Part shown: positions 35,663-45,858 of the stretch, piece by piece | Position numbering within the stretch: position 1 is the stretch's first letter | Layout: the number at the start of each line of letters is the position of its first letter | Origin: Streptococcus mitis | GTDB taxonomy: Bacteria > Bacillota > Bacilli > Lactobacillales > Streptococcaceae | Length of the DNA: 64,000 nt | Direction of reading: 5' to 3' | Assembly (NCBI RefSeq): GCF_000722685.1 | Contig: NZ_JPFV01000015.1 | Coordinates: 124,001 to 188,000, forward strand | Program-made: the position numbers and the translations under genes | Notes under the pieces: model-generated | Databases searched by the model: none | What the model saw: only the letters and a program-made list of their open reading frames with translations | What the model was told of the DNA's origin: nothing

Positions 35663-37102
35663 ATGAATAAAAGTATGATTCGTTACCTCCTTTCAAAGTT
35701 ACTTTTGATTGAAGCTGTTCTCCTCTTGGTTCCTGTTGTGATTGCCATCTACTACCATGAATCAAGCCAAGTCTTTACATCTCTCTTTACAACGATTGGG
35801 ATTCTCGTATTACTAGGTGGTTCAGGAGTTTTACAAAAACCAAAAAATCAACGGATTTACGCCAAGGAGGGAATCTTAATCGTTGCCCTCTGTTGGATTC
35901 TTTGGTCTTTCTTTGGCGGTCTCCCCTTCGTCTTTGCTGGACAAATTCCCAGCCTTATCGATGCCTTTTTTGAGATTAGTTCTGGCTTTACAACTACTGG
36001 AGCAACTATTCTGAACGACGTTTCGGTTCTCAGTCGTTCCCTCCTCTTCTGGCGAAGTTTTACCCACTTGATTGGAGGGATGGGAGTACTGGTTTTTGCA
36101 CTTGCTATTATGGATAATGCTAAAAATAGCCACCTAGAGGTGATGAAGGCTGAGGTCCCTGGCCCTGTTTTCGGTAAGGTTGTATCCAAACTCAAAAACA
36201 CTGCTCAGATTCTCTATCTCCTTTATCTAGCCCTCTTTTCCCTCTTTGTCATCATCTACTATCTGGCAGGTATGCCCCTATTTGATAGTTTTGTCATTGC
36301 CATGGGAACAGCGGGTACAGGAGGATTTACCGTCTATAACGACGGAATTGCCCACTATGGTAGCTCACTGATTACCTATCTGGTTAGTATCGGGGTTTTG
36401 GTTTTTGGGGTAAATTTCAATCTCTACTACTACCTCATGCTCCGTCGCATCAAAGCCTTCTTTGGAGATGAAGAACTTCGAGCTTACTTATTCATCGTAA
36501 TGATTTCTACAGGCTTAATCAGCCTCAACACTCTCTACCTCTACCCAGGATTTTCCAAGAGCTTTGAAATGGCCTTCTTCCAGGTTTCCAACATCATTAC
36601 AACAACTGGTTTTGGATACGGAGATATTACCAATTGGCCCCTCTTCTCCCAGTTTATCCTCCTCTTTCTCATGGGAATCGGTGGCTCTGCTGGATCAACC
36701 GCAGGTGGACTCAAGGTTATTCGAGGCCTCATCCTTTCAAAAATTGCCAAAAACCAAATTTTGTCAATTCTATCTCCCCACCGTGTGTTGACCCTCCATG
36801 TTAATAAAACGGTGATTGACAAAGATACCCAGCATAAGATTCTCAAGTACTTTGTCATCTATGCTATGATTTTACTAGTACTCATCTTTATTGTCAGCCT
36901 AGATAGCAATGATTTCCTGGTTGTGACCAGCGCTGTCTTTAGCTGTTTCAATAATATCGGGCCTATTCTAGGAACCACTTCTAGTTTCTCAATCTTTAGT
37001 CCTATCTCAAAAATTCTCCTCTCCTTTGCAATGATTGCAGGTCGCTTGGAGATTTACCCAATCCTACTTCTCTTTATGAAGAGGACCTGGTCTAAGAGAT
37101 AA
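35663..37102 (+). CDS. trkH: Trk potassium channel subunit TrkH
   Basis: The 479-residue membrane protein has four repeated M1-P-M2 units with selectivity-filter segments SSGFTTTGATIL, GTAGTGGFTVY, TTTGFGYGDI and NNIGPILG. It forms the pore for K+ (possibly Na+) uptake, gated by TrkA. Starts three bases after trkA, so translation is coupled. A strong terminator follows. Confidence 0.95.
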   Translation: MNKSMIRYLLSKLLLIEAVLLLVPVVIAIYYHESSQVFTSLFTTIGILVLLGGSGVLQKPKNQRIYAKEGILIVALCWILWSFFGGLPFVFAGQIPSLIDAFFEISSGFTTTGATILNDVSVLSRSLLFWRSFTHLIGGMGVLVFALAIMDNAKNSHLEVMKAEVPGPVFGKVVSKLKNTAQILYLLYLALFSLFVIIYYLAGMPLFDSFVIAMGTAGTGGFTVYNDGIAHYGSSLITYLVSIGVLVFGVNFNLYYYLMLRRIKAFFGDEELRAYLFIVMISTGLISLNTLYLYPGFSKSFEMAFFQVSNIITTTGFGYGDITNWPLFSQFILLFLMGIGGSAGSTAGGLKVIRGLILSKIAKNQILSILSPHRVLTLHVNKTVIDKDTQHKILKYFVIYAMILLVLIFIVSLDSNDFLVVTSAVFSCFNNIGPILGTTSSFSIFSPISKILLSFAMIAGRLEIYPILLLFMKRTWSKR

Positions 37103-37109
37103 AATAAAG

Positions 37110-37144
37110 CCACACCTTGTTTCTTACAAAGTGTGGTGTTTTTA
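37110..37144 (+). terminator. Terminator of trkAH
   Basis: CCACACCTTGT and ACAAAGTGTGG arms (one mismatch) with a five-base TTCTT loop are followed by a T-run, 8 bp after the trkH stop. Confidence 0.85.
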
Positions 37145-37149
37145 TTTTC

Positions 37150-37346
37150 ATACTCTTCGAAAATCTCTTCAAACCACGTCAGCTTCGCCTTGCCGTAGGT
37201 ATGGTTACTGACTTCGTCAGTTCTATCTGCAACCTCAAAACAGTGTTTTGAGCTGACTTCGTCAGTCTTATCTACAACCTCAAAGCAGTGCTTTGAGCAA
37301 CCTGCGGCTAGCTTCCTAGTTTACTCTTTGATTTTCATTGAGTATT
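37150..37346 (+). repeat. BOX element with two boxB modules (A1-B2-C1)
   Basis: ATACTCTTCGAAAATC starts boxA. Two boxB units follow (about 37204-37253 and 37254-37299), each with GACTTCGTCAGT and CAACCTCAAA. BoxC (CTGCGGCTAGCTTCCTAG to TTTCATTGAGTAT) completes it. It lies between the convergent trkH and pflB. Confidence 0.93.
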
Positions 37347-37490
37347 ATTTTCAAATCCCCATCGCAAGTCAACAAGTATCTTTGAATCTCGGTCAGACAT
37401 TTCAGTACCTGACTTAAGGCATTTAAAACCCCAAAAACAACCCTCAGCCAACTGACCGAGGGTTACTTATTTCATTATTCAAAAACTTAA

Positions 37491-39815
37491 TTAGCTCAAT
37501 GCATCCAATGCATCATCCATTGAAAGAACTTCGTGGAAGACACGTTGTGTCAATTCAGTTTTTTGTTCTGGAGTGAGGTATTTAGTGTTTACACAGTATC
37601 CAGAGATACGTACGATAACGTCTTCTCCTGACATGATCTTTTCGTAAACATCGTTCAAGTCCATAACGTTCAAGTTAACGTGTTGTCCACCGTTTTCGAA
37701 GTAACCATCAAGGATTGTTACCAAGTTATCAACTTGTTCATCACGAGTCTTACCAAGAGCACGAGGTGATACTTGAGTTGTCAATGAGATACCGTCAGCG
37801 GCATAACCGAAGTCAAGGCTAGCAAGTGAGTTCAAGTTTTGCAACCATCCACCTTTAGCTTTGTTAGATGGGTTAGCACCTGGTGAGAAGAATTCAAGTT
37901 TAGACAAGTTCACAGAACCATCTTCGTTGAGGTATACACCTTTGTGTACTGGTGAGTTACCAGTTTGTTTAGAGTAAGCAACGTTAGATGTGATTGTCAA
38001 AAGTGATACAGTAGCTTCTGCGTCTTTGTAAAGTTTGTGGCTACGTAGACGAGTTGTGTAAGCTTCAATCAACCATTCTGCCAATTCGTTTGAACGTGGA
38101 TCATCTTCACCCCAACGTGGGTATTCACCGATTGTTTCGTAATCGTAGATGTAGCCATTTTCATCACGGATTGGTTTAACTGTAGCGTATTTGATAGCTG
38201 ACAATGTATCAACAGTGTTCGCAAATCCACAGATACCAAATCCCATGTTTGCACGTTGTTTAGTTGGCAAGAAGGCCATTTGAACAGCTTCGTAGTTGTA
38301 CTTATCAGTCATGTAGTGGATGATGTTCAAAGCATCTACGTAAGTGTCAGTCAACCAGTCAAGAGATTTTTCAAAGTTAGCTTTAACTGATTCGAATTCA
38401 AGAACTTCGTCACGGATTGGTTCGATGTCAAATACTTTGTAGTCTTTGTGAACATCGTCGTAACCACCGTTCAAACCAGTAAGAAGGGCTTTCAATACGT
38501 TTACACGAGCACCGAAGTACTGGATATTGTGGCGTTGTTCTTCATTTTCTGGGTCAAGTGGAGACACACAGCATGAGATACAGCTCATTTCACCGTATCC
38601 ATCTTTAGCCATTGTTGTTACACCTTCGTATTGGATAGAAGAGTGTTTGTGGCTCATATGCATACAGTAGCGACGGAAGTTGTATGGCAATTTGTCAGTC
38701 CAAAGAACTGTCAAGTTTGGTTCTGGAGAGTTACCGATATTGTCAAGAGTGTTCAAGAAACGATAGTCCATCTTAGTAACACGGTGACGACCGTCGTTAC
38801 CCATACCAGCCATAGAAGTTGTGATAAATGTTGGGTCACCTGAGTACAATTGGTCGTAAGCTTTAGTACGAGCAAATTTAACTGTACGAAGTTTCATAAC
38901 GAAATCATCAACGAATTCTTGGATTTCTGATTCAGTAAATGTACCACGAGCAAGATCACGTTCTGCAAAGATGTCAAGCACGATTGGCACACGTCCTAGA
39001 GATGTTGCAGCACCGTTGATAACACGGCAGACAGCCATGAAGGCGATGTTCACCCATTGGATAGCTTCTTTGACGTTCATCGCTGGTTTGCGAACGTCAA
39101 CACCGTAAAGGTCACCCAAGCGAACAACTTGTTGCAATGCTTGGTATTGAAGGTTTACTTCTTCACGAAGACGGATTGTTTCTTCATCAATTTCTTTAAT
39201 TGCATTCCAGTCGTTTACTTTTTCTTGCATCAAGTAGTCTGCACCGTAAAGAGCAAGACGTGCGTAAACACCGATGATACGTCCACGTGAGTAAGCATCT
39301 GGAAGACCAGTTACAGTGTGAGCGTGACGAGCACGACGGATATTTGAAGTGTAAGCGCGGAAGATACCGTCGTTAACTGTTGTTACGTATTTAGTAAAAA
39401 TTTCGTGAACAGCTGGATCTGGTTCGTATCCATTTTCTTTCAAAGTAGTTTCAGCCATACGGATACCACCTTTTGGCATGAAGTTCAATTTGAAGAGTTC
39501 ATCGTTTTGGATACCATAGATAACTTCGTTTTCTTTGTCGATAAATCCTGCAGGGATATCAGCGATAGATGTTGGACGAGTGTCCATTGGGAAACGAGTT
39601 TCTTCGTAGTGAGCCTTAGTTTCTTCTACAATTTTTTTGATGTGAAGTGAACGTTCTGTTGGTCCTGCAAGGAAGCTTTCGTCTCCATCGTAAGGTGTGT
39701 AGTTAGCTTGTACGAAGCGTGATACACTTGCTTTTTCTTTCCAATCTACGCCTTTGAAGCCTTCCCAAGCTTTGTCAAAAATATCTTGTGCTTCAACAAC
39801 TGTCTTAACAACCAT
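37491..39815 (-). CDS. pflB: Formate C-acetyltransferase (pyruvate formate-lyase)
   Basis: The ATG at 39815 follows AGAGGACATTAAC and gives 774 residues; the frame up to 39851 has no better start. The catalytic cysteine pair lies in SCISCCVSP and the glycyl radical in [13 protein letters not shown] near the C-terminus. It cleaves pyruvate with CoA to acetyl-CoA and formate under anaerobic, sugar-limited mixed-acid fermentation. The activase PflA is not in the window. A cre site overlaps the promoter. Confidence 0.96.
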   Translation of the reverse strand: MVVKTVVEAQDIFDKAWEGFKGVDWKEKASVSRFVQANYTPYDGDESFLAGPTERSLHIKKIVEETKAHYEETRFPMDTRPTSIADIPAGFIDKENEVIYGIQNDELFKLNFMPKGGIRMAETTLKENGYEPDPAVHEIFTKYVTTVNDGIFRAYTSNIRRARHAHTVTGLPDAYSRGRIIGVYARLALYGADYLMQEKVNDWNAIKEIDEETIRLREEVNLQYQALQQVVRLGDLYGVDVRKPAMNVKEAIQWVNIAFMAVCRVINGAATSLGRVPIVLDIFAERDLARGTFTESEIQEFVDDFVMKLRTVKFARTKAYDQLYSGDPTFITTSMAGMGNDGRHRVTKMDYRFLNTLDNIGNSPEPNLTVLWTDKLPYNFRRYCMHMSHKHSSIQYEGVTTMAKDGYGEMSCISCCVSPLDPENEEQRHNIQYFGARVNVLKALLTGLNGGYDDVHKDYKVFDIEPIRDEVLEFESVKANFEKSLDWLTDTYVDALNIIHYMTDKYNYEAVQMAFLPTKQRANMGFGICGFANTVDTLSAIKYATVKPIRDENGYIYDYETIGEYPRWGEDDPRSNELAEWLIEAYTTRLRSHKLYKDAEATVSLLTITSNVAYSKQTGNSPVHKGVYLNEDGSVNLSKLEFFSPGANPSNKAKGGWLQNLNSLASLDFGYAADGISLTTQVSPRALGKTRDEQVDNLVTILDGYFENGGQHVNLNVMDLNDVYEKIMSGEDVIVRISGYCVNTKYLTPEQKTELTQRVFHEVLSMDDALDALS

Positions 39816-39840
39816 GTTAATGTCCTCTTTTTTCTTTCTA

Positions 39841-39858
39841 GTAACAGTCATCTGTTAC
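39841..39858. promoter_or_regulatory. Perfect palindrome in the pflB leader
   Basis: GTAACAGTCATCTGTTAC, 7-bp arms with a TCAT centre, lies between the -10 box and the start codon. It could bind a regulator or form a hairpin in the mRNA. It does not match the Rex consensus. Confidence 0.45.
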
Positions 39859-39870
39859 ATTCATGAGACA

Positions 39871-39897
39871 AGTATACCACACAGTAACCGATTTCAA
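39871..39897 (-). promoter_or_regulatory. pflB promoter with CcpA cre site
   Basis: On the minus strand TTGAAATCGGTTACT (39883-39897) fits the cre consensus WTGNAANCGNWNNCW at every position. It overlaps the -35 region, with TATACT at 39871-39876 as the -10. Carbon-dependent control of pyruvate formate-lyase is expected. Confidence 0.75.
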
Positions 39898-39981
39898 CAA
39901 GTGACAAACCCCTGTTTTTACACTTTCTTTTCTAAAACAGTCTATATTTCGCCCTAAACTGTATTATATTTTTGAAAAAAT

Positions 39982-40018
39982 ATACCCTTTTTTCCTTTTT
40001 CAGAAAAAAGGGTATAAT
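39982..40018 (+). promoter_or_regulatory. dinB promoter overlapped by a 13-bp inverted repeat
   Basis: ATACCCTTTTTTC (39982-39994) and GAAAAAAGGGTAT (40003-40015) are exact complements with an 8-bp spacer. TATAAT at 40013-40018 overlaps the second arm. The repeat covers the whole promoter, suggesting an operator. Confidence 0.6.
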
Positions 40019-40051
40019 AAAAGAAAATAAGCTGTAAAAAAGGTGCTAAGC

Positions 40052-41113
40052 ATGTTGATTTTTCCCTTATTGAATGATTTATCAAGAAAAATCATCCATA
40101 TTGACATGGATGCCTTTTTTGCTGCGGTGGAAATCAGGGACAATCCTAAACTCAGAGGAAAACCTGTCATTATAGGAAGCGACCCTCGGCAAACAGGTGG
40201 ACGGGGAGTCGTTTCTACCTGTAGCTATGAGGCACGAGCTTTTGGTGTTCATTCTGCCATGAGTTCCAAGGAAGCTTATGAACGTTGTCCTCAGGCCGTC
40301 TTTATCTCAGGGAATTATGAGAAATACAAGTCTGTAGGCCTCCAGATTCGAGCTATTTTTAAGCGCTATACAGATTTGATTGAACCCATGAGCATTGACG
40401 AAGCCTATTTGGATGTAACAGAAAATAAACTGGGGATTAAGTCAGCAGTCAAAATCGCTCGCCTCATTCAAGAGGATATATGGCAAGAACTTCATTTAAC
40501 TGCTTCTGCCGGTGTTTCCTACAACAAATTCTTAGCTAAAATGGCTAGCGATTATCAAAAACCTCATGGTTTGACAGTGATTCTACCTGACCAAGCTGAG
40601 GATTTTCTCAAACAAATGGATATTTCCAAGTTTCATGGAGTAGGAAAAAAGACGGTGGAACGTCTTCATCAAATGAGCGTTTTTACCGGCGCTGATCTAC
40701 TTGAAGTTCCTGAAGTGACCCTAATAGACCGTTTTGGAAGACTGGGCTATGACCTTTATCGAAAGGCTCGTGGTATCCACAATTCCCCAGTCAGATCCAA
40801 TCGTATCCGTAAATCAATCGGGAAAGAGAAAACCTATGGAAAGATACTCCGTGCCGAAGAAGACATCAAAAAAGAGCTGACTCTTCTATCAGAAAGAGTC
40901 GCGCTCAATCTCAGTCAGCAAGAAAAAGCTGGAAAAATTGTCATTCTGAAAATCCGCTACGAGGACTTTTCAACTCTTACTAAACGAAAAAGTCTCGCTC
41001 AAAAAACACAGGATGCTAGTCAGATAAGCCAAATTGCCCTGCAACTCTATGAAGAATTAAGCGAGAAAGAAAGAGGTGTCCGCCTGTTGGGGATTACCGT
41101 GACTGGATTTTAA
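40052..41113 (+). CDS. dinB: DNA polymerase IV (Y family)
   Basis: With the ATG at 40052 (AAAGGTG seven bases upstream) the protein has 353 residues, the normal length; a GTG at 40043 is less likely. Motifs are [25 protein letters not shown] and SIDEAYLDV (catalytic acids), [12 protein letters not shown] (thumb helix-hairpin-helix) and the little finger in the C-terminal third. It copies damaged DNA with low fidelity. The canonical beta-clamp-binding C-terminus is not obvious. Confidence 0.95.
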   Translation: MLIFPLLNDLSRKIIHIDMDAFFAAVEIRDNPKLRGKPVIIGSDPRQTGGRGVVSTCSYEARAFGVHSAMSSKEAYERCPQAVFISGNYEKYKSVGLQIRAIFKRYTDLIEPMSIDEAYLDVTENKLGIKSAVKIARLIQEDIWQELHLTASAGVSYNKFLAKMASDYQKPHGLTVILPDQAEDFLKQMDISKFHGVGKKTVERLHQMSVFTGADLLEVPEVTLIDRFGRLGYDLYRKARGIHNSPVRSNRIRKSIGKEKTYGKILRAEEDIKKELTLLSERVALNLSQQEKAGKIVILKIRYEDFSTLTKRKSLAQKTQDASQISQIALQLYEELSEKERGVRLLGITVTGF

Positions 41114-41637
41114 ACCCTTGAGGGGAGCTTCATTAGTTTGAATCAAATGAGGTTGGAACAACAGCGTTTCAGCCTCATTCTGTTTTAGAAATAATGTTCA
41201 GAGCGTGATAGCTAATTACTAAAATAGTTCGAGGAACTACCTTAAATTGCTGACCAGCATTCAACAGGCTGTGCCAGCCTTATTCACATTTTAGACTCTA
41301 AAAAATCCTAATTCAAGAAAACTTCTTTCCCTCACCACTCTCTTGCTAGAAAACTGAATGTTCTTGAAAAATATAGTTTAGTTTGAATTCCTACCGCATT
41401 TTTACTGGGATAAATTCTATAATTTTCAAGAAATATTTCATCACTTCCCTAAAAAATAATATCTATAAGAGAAGGAACATTCCCACGCATATACTTGGAC
41501 TACAATATTTTTTGACATTTTATTGATCAAAAAGCGCACTTGGTTTTAATTAAGTATTAACTCCAACACTTAAAACTAAGAATGTGAGACAGATTTCAAA
41601 TAGTTCCTAGTAAAAAACTTTTTCTCATAAGTGGTAA
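41114..41637. other. Intergenic region with no clear gene
   Basis: About 520 bp between dinB and the TetR-linked locus. A short imperfect inverted sequence lies near 41145-41182 (AATGAGGTTGGAAC and TCAGCCTCATT). Otherwise many stops and no recognisable BOX, IS or promoter until 41641. Confidence 0.5.
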
Positions 41638-41640
41638 GTG

Positions 41641-41697
41641 TTGACACCTTCATTTTTATTTGTTAAACTAAAAAATATAAAATACCGAATAGTCGGT
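41641..41697 (+). promoter_or_regulatory. Promoter and TetR-type operator
   Basis: TTGACA (41641-41646), 17-bp spacer, TAAACT (41664-41669) form a promoter. The inverted repeat ACCGAATAGTCGGT (41684-41697) just downstream is typical of TetR/AcrR operators and precedes a small membrane gene and a tetR-like gene. Confidence 0.7.
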
Positions 41698-41715
41698 TTT
41701 TTAAAGGGATTTAAC

Positions 41716-42039
41716 ATGAAAAAATCTATGCTAGAAAAAACAATCGATTATATTGCAAAACAAGATCAACGAGTACATCAACAACAAATACGTCATCACG
41801 AAGCCATTAAAAAGCAAAGAATACAGCAAAAAGAACAGTTTTATCGATTAACACAAGGAGAGAGCGGTATCCGACATTCTCGTTTGGGAGTGAAATGTGA
41901 GTATGCTACAATTACTGGCGGGCTCATCACTACTTTGTTTAGTCCTTGGAATGGTTTAGGAATAATGACCATCGGTGGGATTACAGTTCTCTCAAACTTG
42001 TATCACATCAAACGTATAGAAGCAAAATTAAAAAAGTAG
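41716..42039 (+). CDS. Small membrane protein next to tetR, unknown
   Basis: From the ATG at 41716 (AAAGGGA upstream) the product has 107 residues. The first 60 are charged and Gln-rich, probably coiled coil. A hydrophobic hairpin follows (about 66-100: ATITGGLITTLFSPW and IMTIGGITVLS). I do not recognise the family. An operator for the linked regulator lies in its 5' region, so it is the likely regulated gene; transport or stress function is a guess. The longer frame from 41638 crosses the promoter and is rejected. Confidence 0.65.
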   Translation: MKKSMLEKTIDYIAKQDQRVHQQQIRHHEAIKKQRIQQKEQFYRLTQGESGIRHSRLGVKCEYATITGGLITTLFSPWNGLGIMTIGGITVLSNLYHIKRIEAKLKK

Positions 42040-42139
42040 AGTGGTTTTCTTAAGAATGAGACTTGTTAGACTGCTCAAATATTACCTTTTCTTCTTTTTT
42101 TGATAAAATAAATTTAATAAAACAGAGAGAAGGAACTTA

Positions 42140-42771
42140 ATGGTCGCAAAAACAGAAAAATCTCAAGCAATGATTGAAAAAATTTTATCAACAGCTTCAC
42201 AGCTTTTTATTCACAATGGCTATGAAAAAACAAGTGTACAAAACATAGCGCAAACAGCTAGCATTTCAAAAGGGGCCATTTATCACCATTTTCAATCAAA
42301 AGATGAAATTTTTTTGCAGTTTTAAAACAGCGTTATCAATTGATGGAAAAGGAATTGCTAGACTGGCTTGAATCCACCAGTCATTTAACTGGAAGAGAAC
42401 AGCTCAAAGAAACCTTTCAGTTTAGTTTAAAAAGTCAGAAAACTAACTACGAAATGTTGAATCACGCACCTCTTGATGCGGAGTTCATGCTGACTATTAT
42501 CCGTTACAATCTGCGTATAGGAACTCCCCTTATTGCAGATATTATAAAAAAAGGAATAGAAGATCAGTCCATCCACCCCATCCCCTTCCCTAATGAAGCG
42601 GCCGAGACAATCTTGCTTTTGACTAACTTTTGGGTTGAAGGGAGTATTTTTGAAAATTCTTCCGAAAAAATTGTCGATCGGATTTATTTTTTACAATTTA
42701 TGCTTCAATCTATCGGACTGGATATTTTTGATGAATCTTTAATTCAAGAAATTTTAAGTCAATCAAATTAA
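42140..42771 (+). pseudogene. TetR-family regulator broken by a frameshift
   Basis: The first 61 codons encode a TetR DNA-binding domain (LFIHNGYEKTSVQNIAQTASISKGAIYHHF). They stop just after the seven-T run at 42309-42315. Adding one T restores FAVLKQRYQLMEKELLDWL, and the ligand-binding domain then continues to 42771. A complete protein would be about 210 residues. The frameshift could be real, phase-variable or a sequencing error. If real, the upstream membrane gene would be derepressed. Confidence 0.8.
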
Positions 42772-42861
42772 ATACCATCTTTTAGTTTACGTTTAAACCT
42801 GTGGACAAACGGAGGGCAAGACGACAGAATAACGCAATAAAATATAAACTAAACAATTATA

Positions 42862-42909
42862 AAAATAGGATAGTTTTCCAAATATTTTTTTGGCGAACTA
42901 TCCTATTTT
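42862..42909. terminator. Bidirectional terminator between tetR-like gene and uppP
   Basis: AAAATAGGATAGTT (42862-42875) and AACTATCCTATTTT (42896-42909) are exact complements, with a 20-bp T-rich loop. Confidence 0.8.
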
Positions 42910-42923
42910 ATTCTATTTTCAAC

Positions 42924-43769
42924 TTATACAAATAAACGGACAAAGCTATAAAGTAGCAAGATACTACCAAGCACGATACGGTATTTACCAAAAAGGGTAA
43001 AGTCGTGTTTTTTCACATAGCTGGTCAAGAAACGAATAGCGACCATACTGACTGCAAAGGCTACTCCCATCGCAACCAAGAGCAAGAACAATTGCCCGAA
43101 GTCCAAGAGTTGTCCTGCTTTTACAAATTTGAAAATCTTTAAGGCACTAGCTCCAAACATAACTGGAATTCCAAGATAGAAGGTGAATTCCGTTACAACA
43201 GAACGACTGGTTCCATTCAACAAACCACCGACAATCGTTGCCCCAGAACGGCTTGTCCCTGGTAAAAGGGCAAGAACCTGGAAGAGACCGATATAGAAGG
43301 CTGTCGTATAAGGAAGTTTATCTAACTCTGTCACACTTGGCTCGATAGCACGCGCTTTATTGCGCTTTTCCAAATATATAAAGGCAATCCCATAGATAAT
43401 CAACATGAGAGCAACAGAAACCATGTTATGGAAATGGGTATCAAACCAATCATCAAACTTAAATACGGCAAGCAAAGGTAAAGTTGCAACCAAGACCTTC
43501 AACCATAGTCTCCAAGTCTTACGAACTTCCTGCTTGTCCTTAGTCGGTTTGAAAGGATTGAGCTTATTAAAGTAAATGACCATAACCGCTAAAATCGCAC
43601 CTAGCTGAATCACGACATTAAACATGGACATAAAGGCTTCGTTTTGATTTTGATATTGGATAAATTCCTCTGCTAAAATCAAGTGACCTGTACTAGAAAT
43701 CGGCAACCATTCCGTAATTCCTTCAACAATCCCGAAGAAGATAGATTTTAAAATTTCAATAAGATACAT
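42924..43769 (-). CDS. uppP: Undecaprenyl-diphosphatase (BacA/UppP)
   Basis: The 281-residue integral membrane protein has the motifs [14 protein letters not shown] (residues about 16-29) and [10 protein letters not shown] (about 170-179) of UppP. It dephosphorylates undecaprenyl diphosphate to recycle the lipid carrier for wall and capsule precursors, and excess gives bacitracin resistance. Single gene; terminator just downstream. Confidence 0.95.
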   Translation of the reverse strand: MYLIEILKSIFFGIVEGITEWLPISSTGHLILAEEFIQYQNQNEAFMSMFNVVIQLGAILAVMVIYFNKLNPFKPTKDKQEVRKTWRLWLKVLVATLPLLAVFKFDDWFDTHFHNMVSVALMLIIYGIAFIYLEKRNKARAIEPSVTELDKLPYTTAFYIGLFQVLALLPGTSRSGATIVGGLLNGTSRSVVTEFTFYLGIPVMFGASALKIFKFVKAGQLLDFGQLFLLLVAMGVAFAVSMVAIRFLTSYVKKHDFTLFGKYRIVLGSILLLYSFVRLFV

Positions 43770-43830
43770 AGATTACTCCTTTTTTCTATCTTCCATTATA
43801 GCATATTTTTTCAGCCTGTGATAGCTCTCT

Positions 43831-45720
43831 TTAAAAGGCACCGATACTGCCACCACCGCCGCCGCCAGAGAAGCCACCGCCAGAACTTCCACTTCCAGAA
43901 GATACGGAGTAGGTACTTGCTGTATTTGCGACACTAGCATAGTGGCTCATTTGTGCTGTTGAATGATAAAACATATTATGCCAGCCATAAGCTACATAGA
44001 GATTGATATCTGGACTTTCTACTTGGATGTGATGAACCTTCATCAAATGACTGACCTTGTCCGCATAGCCAAATAAGGTCGCATAGACCAAGAGGCGATT
44101 CCAGACCACAATACTTTCCAGCTCAGCCTGTTCCAATCGTGCAATCTCCCGCAACATATTTTCAAAACTGGTCCAGAGATAGTAGACTTCTGCTCCTGCT
44201 TCATTTAGGACACCATCACGATCATCTAATCGAAGCTTCCAATAATAGAAAACAGCCAAAACTAAACCTAGAAAACCAAGTATTGGCAAGGGCAGATAAA
44301 AATAAGCATGAACATCCAAACTATACAAGAACAAACCAAATCCGATAAATAGGGGCAAGATAGTCAAGACACCCATACCCACTTGCAAGGCCTTTTCCCC
44401 ACCAGTTAAAGGTCGATAGTAATCTGGAAGCCCCCAGAAGGAAACTCGATTTCTCACTCCTTCTTGCATCTCTTTCAATACCTCTTCAAAAGATGATTTG
44501 AGCTGACGCCCCTTTGCTTGAATCCGTTTTTCATCAGAGACTTTTGCTCTACGATAAAGACTATCAGATACCTTGTAATCCGCAAACAAATTGGAAAGAG
44601 CTGCTTCTTTTTTGCCTGAAAAGGCCAGATTTAGACATTCTTTCTCAAAATTTGACAAACCATCTTCTTTTACCAGCCTCAAACCAACTGCATCTCCTTC
44701 TGAAATAATAGAGACATTCCCACGGTCTATCACATCTAATAAGGTAGCTTGAATAAGTTGGTCAAAGGTGAATTTACCTGCTCCTTTGGTTAGAGGACTC
44801 ACTTCCTCCAAGGAGGTCGAGTAGACAGCCTCTGATAAAACCATAGGTTCTAATTCCATTGGTGGTTCATAGAGACGATGATTTTTGGCATATTTGACTG
44901 AAGGAGTGGTTTTTCTTCTATAGATGAAATAGAAGCAGACACTCAATAACAAGGAAATAGAAAGTATGGAAGGGAAGACCCAAGTAACAAGTTGTTTACT
45001 TTGCTCTTTTTCTTTAACAATCGATTCTTCTATCTTATTAAACTCTTCTAAACGATTCCCTTTCAATCCCTGATCCCTAGCGCTAGCAAAATCGGTCCGA
45101 GGCCAGTAGGCATGCAATTCAACTCCACGCTTAGCTGGAAGATTATCCAAACGAATAATATAATCAAGGCTACTCTTTTCAATCGTTCCCTCTCTAAAAA
45201 GTTTGCCTGTATGGAAAAAGAGTTTTTCAGCCCCCTTCTCTCCCCTTACATGAAATTCAAACTTTCCAATAGCCCCTGAACTATCTGTTAAAGGTTGCCA
45301 ATTTAATTCAGCGATATCATCATATAGGAAAAGCAAATTTTTTAAGTTCCAGGTGAGGTCAACTTCAACTATGTCACCCTCCTGACCTGGATTATAGACT
45401 TTCACAGTATAACCATTCGCTTCTTCTGCTACTTCGCTAGTAATATCTGTCAGTTCAGCACCATTTTTTGAGGCCTGAACTTTTGGATGAGGATCAATCT
45501 CAAATTCACTAGGCATCTTGCCAGCACGTCCAAGTCCCACGATTTGGCCCTTAAAGTCCTCCTCAAACTGGTAAACTATCTTCTGTCTAAATTCCGCTGT
45601 ATTGTCTGCATGAATATACAAATCCCCTTGATAAGAGTTTATCTTGAAATCAATGGCAAAAACAGAGAATGGCAAAAGGCAAAACAAGCCTAACACTAGT
45701 AAGAAAAAAGTTTTTTTCAT
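43831..45720 (-). CDS. DUF2207 predicted membrane protein
   Basis: The ATG at 45720 is preceded by AAAGGGGGC and gives 629 residues. A signal peptide or first membrane segment (about 1-22) is followed by an extracellular beta-rich DUF2207 domain, a membrane helix near 250, a cytosolic region, a helix pair (about 445-495) and a C-terminal Gly/Ser tail (SGSGSSGGGFSGGGGGG). The low-complexity tail is a hallmark of the family. Function unknown. It precedes uppP on the same strand with 61 bp between them. Confidence 0.82.
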   Translation of the reverse strand: MKKTFFLLVLGLFCLLPFSVFAIDFKINSYQGDLYIHADNTAEFRQKIVYQFEEDFKGQIVGLGRAGKMPSEFEIDPHPKVQASKNGAELTDITSEVAEEANGYTVKVYNPGQEGDIVEVDLTWNLKNLLFLYDDIAELNWQPLTDSSGAIGKFEFHVRGEKGAEKLFFHTGKLFREGTIEKSSLDYIIRLDNLPAKRGVELHAYWPRTDFASARDQGLKGNRLEEFNKIEESIVKEKEQSKQLVTWVFPSILSISLLLSVCFYFIYRRKTTPSVKYAKNHRLYEPPMELEPMVLSEAVYSTSLEEVSPLTKGAGKFTFDQLIQATLLDVIDRGNVSIISEGDAVGLRLVKEDGLSNFEKECLNLAFSGKKEAALSNLFADYKVSDSLYRRAKVSDEKRIQAKGRQLKSSFEEVLKEMQEGVRNRVSFWGLPDYYRPLTGGEKALQVGMGVLTILPLFIGFGLFLYSLDVHAYFYLPLPILGFLGLVLAVFYYWKLRLDDRDGVLNEAGAEVYYLWTSFENMLREIARLEQAELESIVVWNRLLVYATLFGYADKVSHLMKVHHIQVESPDINLYVAYGWHNMFYHSTAQMSHYASVANTASTYSVSSGSGSSGGGFSGGGGGGSIGAF

Positions 45721-45858
45721 CAACTAAGCCCCCTTTTTATCTTTGTTATCATTATATCATTTTTTCATAAGTAAGGGCTTACCTATATTGAAAAATAGAG
45801 TTTTTTTCGATAAAATAGGAGACAGTTATTTTTTAATAGATTAGAAATAGGAGAAATC

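Noticed and set aside
39841..39897. Rex-type redox operator in front of pflB
   Set aside because: The sequence does not fit TTGTGAAW4TTCACAA; the cre match is much better.
40043..40051. GTG at 40043 as the start of dinB
   Set aside because: The ATG at 40052 has AAAGGTG at good distance and gives the normal N-terminus; the GTG lies inside that ribosome site.
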